A stretch of DNA of 8,974 bases from an uncultured Oscillospiraceae bacterium (lineage in GTDB: Bacteria; Bacillota_A; Clostridia; Oscillospirales; Oscillospiraceae): the NCBI GenBank assembly GCA_900762245.1, contig CAAFFR010000184.1:1-8974 (forward strand), in the 5' to 3' direction. Position 1 is the stretch's first letter, and every line of letters begins with the position of its first letter. This document shows, one piece after another, positions 1 to 6,823 of the stretch. The translations under genes and the position numbers were made by a program. Below the pieces are notes generated by a model, which was not told where the DNA came from, ran no database searches, and was given only the letters and a program-made list of their open reading frames with translations.

Positions 1-1
1 C

Positions 2-1471
2 TGTCCTTTTGCCGGCGCAGCCGGAAACAGCTGCTGGCCAACGCCTTTCATCTGCCGAATGCGATTCACCAAAAGTGTAGGAACCTCCGCTTATGAAGCG
101 GGGAAGAAAGCCTATGGGGAAGCGCTCTCTGCAGCCCGGCTGAAGCAGTGGCGAAATCGGGTGCTGTCGGACGGCTATGAGCCAGGCTCAACATTTAAGG
201 TGCTGACCATGGCGGCGGCCCTGGATTGCGGGGCAATTGATTTGCATACGACCTTCCACTGCTCCGGCTCCGAGCAGATCCCCGGCAGAAGCCAGCTGCT
301 GCACTGCTGGCGTTCCACGGGCCATGGTGCGGAGCAGACACCCCAGGCCCTGCAGAACTCCTGCAACATCGCCTTTGCCCACATTGCCCTGAAGCTGGGC
401 GGGGAGCGGTTTTACGAATATATTGAAAAATTCGGCATTCTGGAAAAGACGGGCATTGACCTGTCGGGTGAAAGCAAGGGCATTTTCTTTGACAAGCAGC
501 TGGTGGTGAATACGGACAAGTGGGGCACCGCCTCTCTGACCTCCGGGTCCTTCGGGCAGACCTTTAAAATCACGCCCTTGCAGCTGGTGCGGGCCATTGC
601 CTCCGTGGTCAACGGCGGTTATTTGATGGAGCCCTACATTGTGTCGGAAATTCTGGATGCTGACGGCGATATCGTCATGCAGGCCCAGCCCACCGTAGTA
701 CGCCAGACCATTTCCAAAGAGACCTCCGATACCATGCGGACCCTCATCCAGTCGGTGGTCACGGAAGGAACAGCGAAAAATGCCAGCGTAGCAGGTTTTT
801 CCATTGGCGGAAAGACCGGCACCAGTGAAAAAATCGATGTCTTCGATGAGAACGGACAGCGGGTACAGGATAAAATCGTGTCCTTTGTGGGCATTGCTCC
901 TATGGAGGACCCGGAATATATTGTGCTGGTGGCGCTGGATAGCCCATCCCGGGAAACGGGAATCTATATTTCCGGCGGTGTCATGGCGGCCCCTACGGTG
1001 GGGGCAGTGATGGCAGATATTCTGCCCTATCTGGGGGTGGCGCGGCATTTTTCAGCGGACGAGATCCAGGGAAAAGAAGTGGTCCTCATGGATATGTCCG
1101 GCTTGACAGCGGAGGACGCAGCGCGTAAACTAAAGGAAGCAGATCTTTCGGCAAAATTTTCCGGCAGCGGGGAAACCGTCACCGGACAGATTCCTGCAGC
1201 GGGGAAGACCATCCCCGGCGGCAGCGAGGTGCTGCTGTATCTGGGAGAAACTGCGCAGGAAGAACAGGTGACGGTTCCCGACTTTACCGGGATGCACCGC
1301 CAGCAGGCCGCAGAGGCGGCAGGAAAGCTGGGACTGTATGTTCTGGTTACAGGCAATCAGACACTGGCCCCAAATGTTACCGTGACGGCGCAGAATATTG
1401 AGAAGGATACACTGGTCCCCGCAGGGACCACCATAACCTTGGAATTTGCTGATACGGCAGCAAAGGACTAG
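2..1471 (+). CDS. Class B penicillin-binding protein, transpeptidase with two PASTA domains (SpoVD/FtsI/PBP2x type), 5' partial
   Basis: This is a D,D-transpeptidase that cross-links peptidoglycan stem peptides outside the membrane; enzymes of this type act at the septum or in the spore cortex. Counting from the codon at base 2, the three catalytic motifs are in order: STFK with the acylated serine (residues 63-66), SCN (120-122) and KTG within GGKTGTSEK (271-273). Two C-terminal PASTA repeats follow, at about 359-416 and 423-484. The N-terminal membrane anchor and dimerisation domain lie beyond the left edge. The ATG at base 59 is not a credible start: it has no ribosome binding site, it falls just before the active site, and the frame stays open to base 2. 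The first 20 or so residues do not look like a PBP, so a frameshift or junction there is possible. Family certain; SpoVD versus FtsI undecided. Position directly before murE and the PASTA repeats fit either. Confidence 0.93.
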   Translation, partial: CPFAGAAGNSCWPTPFICRMRFTKSVGTSAYEAGKKAYGEALSAARLKQWRNRVLSDGYEPGSTFKVLTMAAALDCGAIDLHTTFHCSGSEQIPGRSQLLHCWRSTGHGAEQTPQALQNSCNIAFAHIALKLGGERFYEYIEKFGILEKTGIDLSGESKGIFFDKQLVVNTDKWGTASLTSGSFGQTFKITPLQLVRAIASVVNGGYLMEPYIVSEILDADGDIVMQAQPTVVRQTISKETSDTMRTLIQSVVTEGTAKNASVAGFSIGGKTGTSEKIDVFDENGQRVQDKIVSFVGIAPMEDPEYIVLVALDSPSRETGIYISGGVMAAPTVGAVMADILPYLGVARHFSADEIQGKEVVLMDMSGLTAEDAARKLKEADLSAKFSGSGETVTGQIPAAGKTIPGGSEVLLYLGETAQEEQVTVPDFTGMHRQQAAEAAGKLGLYVLVTGNQTLAPNVTVTAQNIEKDTLVPAGTTITLEFADTAAKD

Positions 1472-1635
1472 GGAAACGCTGAATAAATCGTCTGCGGCGG
1501 ACAGCGGATCTTTTGCCCCAACTTTTCAGTTCTGAAATCTTGAAATACATCCAGTATTCCTGCGATTTCCGAACTTCAATTTGAGACAAAATCTCTCACT
1601 GACCGCTCTTGCCGATTTAATCAGTGCTTCCCTAG
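1468..1635. mobile_element. MITE-like foldback element with CTAG flanks (possibly IS5-group derived)
   Basis: The ends are inverted repeats: GGAAACGCTGAATAAATCG (1472-1490) and CGATTTAATCAGTGCTTCC (1613-1631), matching at 16 of 19 positions. CTAG lies directly outside both ends (1468-1471 and 1632-1635), as a 4-bp target duplication would. Because CTAG is palindromic it could instead be the outer end of the repeats. The inversion continues inward: AGTTCTGAAATC (1528-1539) pairs with 1564-1575, and AATAC (1544-1548) pairs with GTATT (1554-1558) around a 5-base loop at the centre. The whole element can therefore fold into one imperfect hairpin, about 70% paired by hand count. It has no transposase gene. 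Ends beginning GGAA and a CTAG (YTAR) target resemble the IS5 group of the IS5 family; that parentage is inference. It sits between the PBP gene and murE, so it is probably transcribed with the operon. Confidence 0.72.
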
Positions 1636-1643
1636 AAAAATAT

Positions 1644-1673
1644 TGTAGAGCGGGGTCATGACCCCGCCCTACA
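1644..1673. repeat. 30-bp near-perfect palindrome, REP-like
   Basis: Fourteen of fifteen base pairs match around the centre at 1658/1659. The outer ends are TGTAG and CTACA, the core is GCGGGGTCATGACCCCGC, and the only mismatch is A1649 with C1668. In RNA it would form a stable GC-rich hairpin about 40 bases before the murE start. There is no clear T-run after it on the + strand (GTGTGTTT follows), so a + strand terminator is doubtful. On the - strand the stem is followed by ATATTTTT, which looks more like a terminator, although no - strand gene is seen. Its ends and GTC/GAC core resemble the repeat pair between mraY and ftsW, which suggests one repeat family. Confidence 0.7.
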
Positions 1674-1714
1674 GTGTGTTTAACGATTGATTCGCCTTAC
1701 AGGGGAGGATTCAT

Positions 1715-3175
1715 ATGAAATTAAGAGAATTACTGAAGGATATCCCGGTTCTGGAATGCACAGCCGATCTGGAACTGGACATTGAAAATGTATATTACGA
1801 TTCCCGGAAAGTGACGGAAAACAGCCTCTTTGTGGCGGTTTCCGGCTTTGCTTCCGATGGAAACCGGTTCATTCCCATGGCCCTTTCCAAGGGCGCCGCG
1901 GCGGTGGTGACGGCGAAGAAGCCGGAGGTTGAGGTGCCCTACATTCTGGTGGAGTCTGACCGCATGGCTCTGGCTCTGCTGGGCTGCAATTTTTACGGTC
2001 ATCCGGCCAAGGCGATGACCATGATTGGTGTCACCGGCACCAATGGCAAGACCTCCACCACGCTGCTGCTGAAGCAGGTGCTGGAAAATTGTCTGGGGGC
2101 CAAGGTGGGCCTCATTGGCACCATGGCCAACATGGTGGGAGAGGAAGTCATCCCCACAGAGCGCACCACTCCGGAGAGCTTTGAACTGCAGGGCCTCTTT
2201 GCCCGGATGCGGGATGCGGGCTGCAGCCATGTGGTGATGGAGGTTTCCAGCCATGCGGTGACACTGGAGCGTATCGGCGGCACCCATTTCGATATCGCTG
2301 CCTTCACGAATCTGACAGAGGACCATCTGGATTTCCACAAGACCATGGAAGCCTACTGCGAGGCTAAGGCGGACCTGTTCCGCCGCTGTGACAGGGCGGT
2401 TATCAACGCGGATGACAGCTATGCATCCGCCATGCTGGCTGCTGCCGCCTGCCCGGTGCTGGCCACTTCCGTGGCAGAGGAAAAGGGCCTGCATGCAAAA
2501 AATCTGGAACTGCTGGCAGAGGGCATCCGCTTTACTGCTGTCTGCGGAGAGGAACAGGTGGAGGTCAGACTGCCCATTCCCGGTAAATTCACGGTGTACA
2601 ACGCCCTGACAGTGCTGGGCGTTGCCAAGCAGCTGGGGATTTCTCTTGGAAACTGCGCCGATGCCCTGAAAACAGCCCAGGGCGTCAAGGGCCGGGTAGA
2701 GGTGGTCCCCACCCCCGGCAAGCCCTACAGTGTTCTTATCGATTACGCCCACACTCCCGACGGTCTGGAAAATGTCCTCAGCTCCGTGAAGGATTTCTGC
2801 AAAGGCCGCCTGATCTCCGTCTTTGGCTGCGGCGGCGACCGGGACCCCATAAAGCGGCCCATTATGGGCAAGATAGGCGTACAACTGTCGGATATTGCCA
2901 TCATCACCTCCGACAATCCCCGGACAGAAAATCCCATGGCCATCATCGAGGATATCCTGAAAGGGGTAAAACCGGAACTTGGGGAATATATTGTTATGGA
3001 AGATCGCCGTGCTGCCATCAGATATGCTATGGACATTGCGGAAAAAGATGATATAATTGTACTTGCAGGAAAGGGCCATGAGACCTATCAGGAAATCAAC
3101 GGACAGAAATACCATCTGGACGAACGGGAAGAGGTCGCGGCCCATCTGGAAGAATTGAGGAATGAAAATGGCTAA
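1715..3175 (+). CDS. murE: UDP-MurNAc-tripeptide synthetase MurE, probably meso-diaminopimelate-adding
   Basis: This is a cytoplasmic ATP-dependent ligase that adds the third residue to UDP-MurNAc-L-Ala-D-Glu. At 486 residues it is full length for MurE. The N-terminal UDP-binding domain is followed by the ATP loop TGTNGKTS (107-114), the TTPES substrate motif (151-155), VSSH (177-180), and the lysine in YCEAKADLF (K218), which is carbamylated in the family. The C-terminal domain carries DNPRTEN (400-406) and GKGHE (452-456). DNPR followed by E is the known signature of meso-diaminopimelate specificity, unlike the motif of lysine-adding enzymes, so an A1-gamma-type wall is expected. The start is fixed by a strong GGGGAGG (1702-1708) six bases before ATG. 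The gene opens the tight part of the operon and overlaps murF at its 3' end. Identification is secure; substrate choice is inferred from the motif. Confidence 0.97.
   Translation: MKLRELLKDIPVLECTADLELDIENVYYDSRKVTENSLFVAVSGFASDGNRFIPMALSKGAAAVVTAKKPEVEVPYILVESDRMALALLGCNFYGHPAKAMTMIGVTGTNGKTSTTLLLKQVLENCLGAKVGLIGTMANMVGEEVIPTERTTPESFELQGLFARMRDAGCSHVVMEVSSHAVTLERIGGTHFDIAAFTNLTEDHLDFHKTMEAYCEAKADLFRRCDRAVINADDSYASAMLAAAACPVLATSVAEEKGLHAKNLELLAEGIRFTAVCGEEQVEVRLPIPGKFTVYNALTVLGVAKQLGISLGNCADALKTAQGVKGRVEVVPTPGKPYSVLIDYAHTPDGLENVLSSVKDFCKGRLISVFGCGGDRDPIKRPIMGKIGVQLSDIAIITSDNPRTENPMAIIEDILKGVKPELGEYIVMEDRRAAIRYAMDIAEKDDIIVLAGKGHETYQEINGQKYHLDEREEVAAHLEELRNENG
3157..3160 (+). promoter_or_regulatory. 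Ribosome binding site deciding the murF start
   Basis: GAGG at 3157-3160 lies inside the end of murE. It is 7 bases before the ATG at 3168 but only 1 base before the ATG at 3162, so initiation at 3168 is preferred. The overlap suggests translational coupling of murF to murE. Confidence 0.55.
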
Positions 3176-4526
3176 CATTACCCTCCGGCAGGCTGCCCTC
3201 TGGTGCGGCGGCACTGTGGAAGAAAAATACGCCGATGTGGAATTTTTCGGCGCTAATAACGATACCCGTATTTTGAAGGAAGGCCAGCTGTTCATCGTTT
3301 TGCAGGGTGCCCGGGACGGACATGACTTCATCCCCGCAGCCATGGAAAAGGGTGCGGCAGCGGTGCTGTGCAGCCGCAAGGTGGGAGACTATCCTGCTAT
3401 CTATGTGGACGACCCCCGGACGGCCCTGGGTGACATTGCCCGGGAGGAACTGAAGCGCATCGGATCCAAGGTGGTGGCGGTTACCGGTTCTGTGGGCAAA
3501 AGCACCACCAAGGAAATGATCTCTGCGGTGCTGGCGACTACCTACAAGGTCAGCAAAACTCCCGCAAATCACAACAATGATATCGGCATGCCCATGGCGA
3601 TTTTATCCATGCCTATGGATACGGAGGTGGCAGTGCTGGAAATGGGCATGAACCATTTCCGGGAGATCGCTTACCTTTCCGACATTGCCCATCCCGATGT
3701 AGCGGTGATCATCAACATCGGTACCATGCATATTGAGTACTTAGGCTCTCAGCTGGGCATCCTGCAGGCCAAAATGGAAATCGTGGAGGGCATGAGCGCC
3801 AACGGTATGCTGCTGCTCAACGGCGACGATACCCTGCTGCGGTACCTGGACCGGGCACCGAAACAGCGCATTACCTATTTCGGTCAGAGTGAGGGCTGCA
3901 ATGTTCAGGGCTGCGATGTGGAACAGGATGGAGAAATCCTGCGCTTCCGGGCCCAGGCCGGTAAACTGGCGATTCCTGTGGAATTGACGCTGGAGGGCGA
4001 GCATTATGTGAATGATGCCCTGGCAGCGGTAGCGGTCGCATTGAAGCTGGCGGTGCCTACGGAGCGCATCAGCGAAGGTCTGGCAAATTTCCGCAACATT
4101 TCCGGCCGTCAGGAGATCTACAGGGCGGGAGAGTATACCATCATCAACGACTGCTACAACGCAGGTCCCGAATCCATGGCGGCAGCTTTGGGCGTGCTGG
4201 GCAAGCGTTCCGGCCGGCGCATCGCTGTGCTGGGCGATATGCTGGAACTGGGTGACTGCGCCCAGGCAGAGCATTATAAGGTGGGCCGCATTGCGGCAGA
4301 AAAGGCGGATCTGGTCTTTGCCTACGGCCCCCATGCAGGCCGGGTCATCGACGGCACCATCACCGGCGGCATGTCCGAAAACATGGGCCGGGCCTTTGAC
4401 AGCCGGGAGGAAATGACCCAGGCACTGGTCCGCGCAGCCAAGCCCGGCGATGTGATCCTGTTCAAGGCCAGCCACGGCATGCACCTGGAGCTGGTACTGG
4501 AAGCATTCCTGAAAGAAAAGAGATAA
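3168..4526 (+). CDS. murF: UDP-MurNAc-tripeptide:D-Ala-D-Ala ligase MurF
   Basis: This cytoplasmic Mur ligase attaches D-Ala-D-Ala to UDP-MurNAc-tripeptide, the last soluble step before MraY. The protein is 452 residues from the preferred start (MANITLRQ), normal for MurF. Visible motifs are the ATP loop TGSVGKSTTK (107-116), NHNNDIGMP (134-142), EMGMNHFREI (158-167), NDCYNAGPESM (327-337), GDMLELG (356-362) and KASHGM (433-438). The last motif often has arginine where this protein has histidine; I take this as natural variation, since every other motif is intact. The alternative ATG at 3162 would add two residues (MK) but is too close to the ribosome binding site. The gene overlaps murE by 8 bases, and its TAA stop overlaps the mraY ribosome binding site, so the three genes are probably co-translated. 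Confidence 0.97.
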   Translation: MANITLRQAALWCGGTVEEKYADVEFFGANNDTRILKEGQLFIVLQGARDGHDFIPAAMEKGAAAVLCSRKVGDYPAIYVDDPRTALGDIAREELKRIGSKVVAVTGSVGKSTTKEMISAVLATTYKVSKTPANHNNDIGMPMAILSMPMDTEVAVLEMGMNHFREIAYLSDIAHPDVAVIINIGTMHIEYLGSQLGILQAKMEIVEGMSANGMLLLNGDDTLLRYLDRAPKQRITYFGQSEGCNVQGCDVEQDGEILRFRAQAGKLAIPVELTLEGEHYVNDALAAVAVALKLAVPTERISEGLANFRNISGRQEIYRAGEYTIINDCYNAGPESMAAALGVLGKRSGRRIAVLGDMLELGDCAQAEHYKVGRIAAEKADLVFAYGPHAGRVIDGTITGGMSENMGRAFDSREEMTQALVRAAKPGDVILFKASHGMHLELVLEAFLKEKR

Positions 4527-4540
4527 GGGAGGAAATACGT

Positions 4541-5515
4541 ATGACACAAATTTTTGTGGCAGCGGTCTTTGCGGCCTTTTTATCTGCTGTCTTCGGACGG
4601 CTGTTGATCCCGGTCCTGCGGGCGCTGAAAGCCGGACAATCCATTCGGGAGGCGGGTCCTACCTGGCACAACTATAAGGCAGGCACCCCCATGATGGGTG
4701 GTCTGATGTTCATTGCGGCATCTACCCTGGTGATTTTTCTGAATGCTTTCAAGCTGCAGGATTTTACCGTGGTCTATGTGCTGCTGCTGTCTCTGTGCTT
4801 TGGTTTTATCGGTTTCCTGGATGACTTTACCAAGCTGAAATACAAGCGAAATTTGGGCCTGACCTCCATTCAGAAGGCCATGCTGCAGATGGCGGTTTCC
4901 GCACTGTTCCTGTACCTGATGTACCGCGGCGGTATGGATACCAGTCTGTACATCCCCTTCTTTAACGTCAGCTTTACCCTGCATCCCATTGTGTACATTT
5001 TCTTTGCCATGTTTGTCATGGTTGGCTGCGTCAACGCAGTGAATCTGACTGATGGTGTGGACGGCCTGTGCGGCAGCGTCACCATTCCCGTGATGATCTT
5101 CTTCACCGCCGCCTCCGTGGCCCTGGGCAAATTGGAACTGGCTCTGCTGCCGGCGACTCTGGTGGGCGGCCTGATTGCGTATCTGTTCTACAACTGGCAC
5201 CCTGCCAAGGTCTTTATGGGCGATACCGGCAGCTTATTTCTGGGCGGCGTGGTCTGCGCCATGGCCTTTGCACTGGAAATGCCTCTGATCCTGATCCTCG
5301 TCGGCATCATCTATATCTGCGAGACCCTGTCCGTGATCCTGCAGGTGGGCTACTTCAAGCTGACCCACGGCAAGCGGCTGTTTAAGATGTCTCCCATCCA
5401 CCATCATTTTGAGATGTGCGGATGGAAGGAAGTCAAGATCGTGCTGGTGTTCACCGCCGTGTCCGCAGTGATGTGTGTGCTGGCCTGGTTCGGCATTGGC
5501 GGACTGATCGGTTGA
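4541..5515 (+). CDS. mraY: Phospho-N-acetylmuramoyl-pentapeptide transferase MraY
   Basis: This integral membrane enzyme transfers phospho-MurNAc-pentapeptide from UDP to undecaprenyl phosphate, giving lipid I on the inner face of the membrane. The 324-residue protein has about ten hydrophobic segments, typical of the family. Diagnostic motifs are GTPMMGG (48-54), the magnesium-binding aspartate pair in FLDDFTK (D94, D95), NAVNLTDGVDG (165-175), GDTGSL with catalytic-site D228 (227-232), and the cytoplasmic triple histidine in SPIHHHFE (287-289). AAGGGAGG (4525-4532) lies 8 bases before ATG and overlaps the murF stop. In many dcw clusters murD follows; here a 143-bp gap with inverted repeats comes next, and then ftsW. 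Confidence 0.97.
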   Translation: MTQIFVAAVFAAFLSAVFGRLLIPVLRALKAGQSIREAGPTWHNYKAGTPMMGGLMFIAASTLVIFLNAFKLQDFTVVYVLLLSLCFGFIGFLDDFTKLKYKRNLGLTSIQKAMLQMAVSALFLYLMYRGGMDTSLYIPFFNVSFTLHPIVYIFFAMFVMVGCVNAVNLTDGVDGLCGSVTIPVMIFFTAASVALGKLELALLPATLVGGLIAYLFYNWHPAKVFMGDTGSLFLGGVVCAMAFALEMPLILILVGIIYICETLSVILQVGYFKLTHGKRLFKMSPIHHHFEMCGWKEVKIVLVFTAVSAVMCVLAWFGIGGLIG

Positions 5516-5519
5516 TCCC

Positions 5520-5632
5520 TGTAGGGGGCGGCGTCCTCGACGCCCCGGCAGCAACAGGTACGGATTCGCTGAAACCGGAGGCGAAAGCGCAGTATGTTAC
5601 CGCACGGGACGTCGAGGACGCCGTCCCCTACA
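5520..5632. repeat. Pair of inverted GC-rich repeats (REPIN-like) between mraY and ftsW
   Basis: The arm at 5520-5547 and the arm at 5605-5632 are reverse complements at 26 of 28 positions, separated by 57 bases. The outer ends are TGTAGGGGGCGG and its counterpart CCGTCCCCTACA. Each arm also holds its own small hairpin, for example GGCGTC-CTC-GACGCC at 5530-5544. The region can thus form either two small hairpins or one long stem. Two inverted REP-like units around a spacer is the layout called a REPIN or BIME. No clear target duplication and no RAYT transposase gene are visible. The pair lies between the mraY stop and the ftsW ribosome binding site, so in a continuous operon transcript it would be an RNA structure able to affect processing or read-through (inference). 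Confidence 0.75.
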
Positions 5633-5658
5633 TTCTCGTTTCCTGAAAGGAGCTTCTT

Positions 5659-6819
5659 ATGGCATCGGAGCGCCGACTCCCTGCCAAAGAGGAACGCCGC
5701 CCGGACTGGGCGGGAGAAAGCGTTGACTATCCCTTTTTGTTTCTGGTGCTGCTGCTTCTGGCGGTGGGGCTGATCATGCTGTATTCCGCCAGCTACGCCC
5801 AGAGTGAATATGACACCGGATACGAAATTTCTACCAAATATCTGCAAAAACAGGCGGTTTGTGCCGGAATCGGCCTGGCCGCCATGTGGCTTTTCAGCCG
5901 CATCCCGACGGTGCTGTGGTACCGGTGGGCCTGGGGGCTGTATGGCATCAGCATTGCGCTGCTGCTTTCGGTTCTGGTCATCGGCCAGGAGGTCAATGGA
6001 GCGAAACGGTGGATCAACATCGCGGGACTTCAGTTTCAGCCCTCAGAGGTGGCCAAATTTACCATGATCGTACTCTTCGCCCGTCTTACCAGACGCTTCG
6101 GGCAGGAGGCGAAGACTTTCCGCTTTGGGGTCCTGGGCTTCGGTATGGCCCTGATGGGCATTCTGGTGCCCCTGGCCCTGGAAAAGCACCTGTCTGCCAT
6201 TATGCTCATGGGCATGGTGGCGGTGGTGATGATGTTCGTGGCCGGGACCCGCACCAGATGGCTGCTGGCGGGGGCCGCGGGAGCGGCTGTCTTTGTGGTC
6301 ATTTATATCAGCTTTATGGGCTATGCCGGGGACCGGGTCACGGCGTGGCTTCACCCGGAGCAGGACCCGGGAGATACCGGTTATCAGATCCTGCAATCCC
6401 TCTATGCCATCGGTTCCGGCGGCCTGTTCGGGCTGGGCTTTGGCAAATCCCGGCAGAAATACCTTTACTTACCCTTTCAGTATAACGACTATATCTTCGC
6501 CATCTGCTGCGAGGAACTGGGGCTGGTGGGGGCAATGGCCATTGTGGCGCTGTTTGCGGCTGCCATCTTGCGGGGCTATTGGATCGCCCTTCATGCCCGG
6601 GACCGGTTTTCCACGGTCCTTTGTGCCGGTCTGGTGACGCTGATCGCCGTCCAGACCATTTTGAACCTTTGCGTAGTCACGAACCTGCTTCCCTCCACCG
6701 GCATTGCGCTGCCCTTCTTTTCCTATGGCGGAACGGCGCTGGCGGTTAACTTAGGGGAAATGGGCATCGTTTTAAGTATATCCCGACAGAGAAACCTGAG
6801 AAAAATACAGGAGGAATGA
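5659..6819 (+). CDS. ftsW: SEDS peptidoglycan glycosyltransferase FtsW (FtsW/SpoVE type)
   Basis: This polytopic membrane protein polymerises lipid II into glycan strands together with a class B PBP partner, plausibly the transpeptidase at the left end of this window. The 386 residues include a short charged cytoplasmic N-terminus (1-24) and about ten membrane segments. SEDS motifs are GAKRWI (114-119), FQPSE (126-130), LEKHLSAIM (174-182), the large extracellular loop, and YNDYIFAICCEELG, where D277 matches the catalytic aspartate of the family. NLLPSTGIALPF (342-353) and SYGGT (355-359) follow. AAAGGAG (5646-5652) is 6 bases before ATG. The gene stands where ftsW, or spoVE in spore formers, lies in dcw clusters; sequence alone does not separate these. 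It ends 4 bases before murG, whose ribosome binding site is inside its last codons. Confidence 0.94.
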   Translation: MASERRLPAKEERRPDWAGESVDYPFLFLVLLLLAVGLIMLYSASYAQSEYDTGYEISTKYLQKQAVCAGIGLAAMWLFSRIPTVLWYRWAWGLYGISIALLLSVLVIGQEVNGAKRWINIAGLQFQPSEVAKFTMIVLFARLTRRFGQEAKTFRFGVLGFGMALMGILVPLALEKHLSAIMLMGMVAVVMMFVAGTRTRWLLAGAAGAAVFVVIYISFMGYAGDRVTAWLHPEQDPGDTGYQILQSLYAIGSGGLFGLGFGKSRQKYLYLPFQYNDYIFAICCEELGLVGAMAIVALFAAAILRGYWIALHARDRFSTVLCAGLVTLIAVQTILNLCVVTNLLPSTGIALPFFSYGGTALAVNLGEMGIVLSISRQRNLRKIQEE

Positions 6820-6823
6820 TTCT

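Noticed and set aside
59..61. ATG at 59 as the true start of the transpeptidase gene
   Set aside because: There is no ribosome binding site, the frame is open upstream, and the protein would lack its membrane anchor and dimerisation domain.
1103..1131. TTGACA, 17 bases, TAAACT inside the PASTA region of the PBP gene
   Set aside because: The spacing is right but the -10 is weak (4 of 6), the bases encode conserved PASTA residues, and the site is about 600 bp from murE with a large hairpin in between. Chance is the simpler reading.
1377..1589. A 70-codon - strand frame starting inside the foldback element
   Set aside because: It arises from the left half of the element plus the end of the PBP gene and has no ribosome binding site. 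It may be over-annotated as a hypothetical protein wherever the element occurs.
1644..1680. + strand rho-independent terminator after the PBP gene
   Set aside because: The hairpin is strong, but GTGTGTTT follows rather than a T-run, and murE has no obvious promoter of its own. A repeat family member is the better description.
1730..3379. A 549-codon open frame on the - strand across murE
   Set aside because: It mirrors murE and its translation has no recognisable domain. Long antisense frames are expected in GC-rich genes with strong third-position bias. The same holds for the long - strand frames across the PBP gene (188-1048), murF (3741-4547), mraY (4580-5200) and murG (6746-7879).
5416..5646. 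A 76-codon + strand frame running from mraY through the inverted repeats
   Set aside because: It overlaps the mraY end in another frame and crosses the repeat pair, and its protein has no recognisable features.
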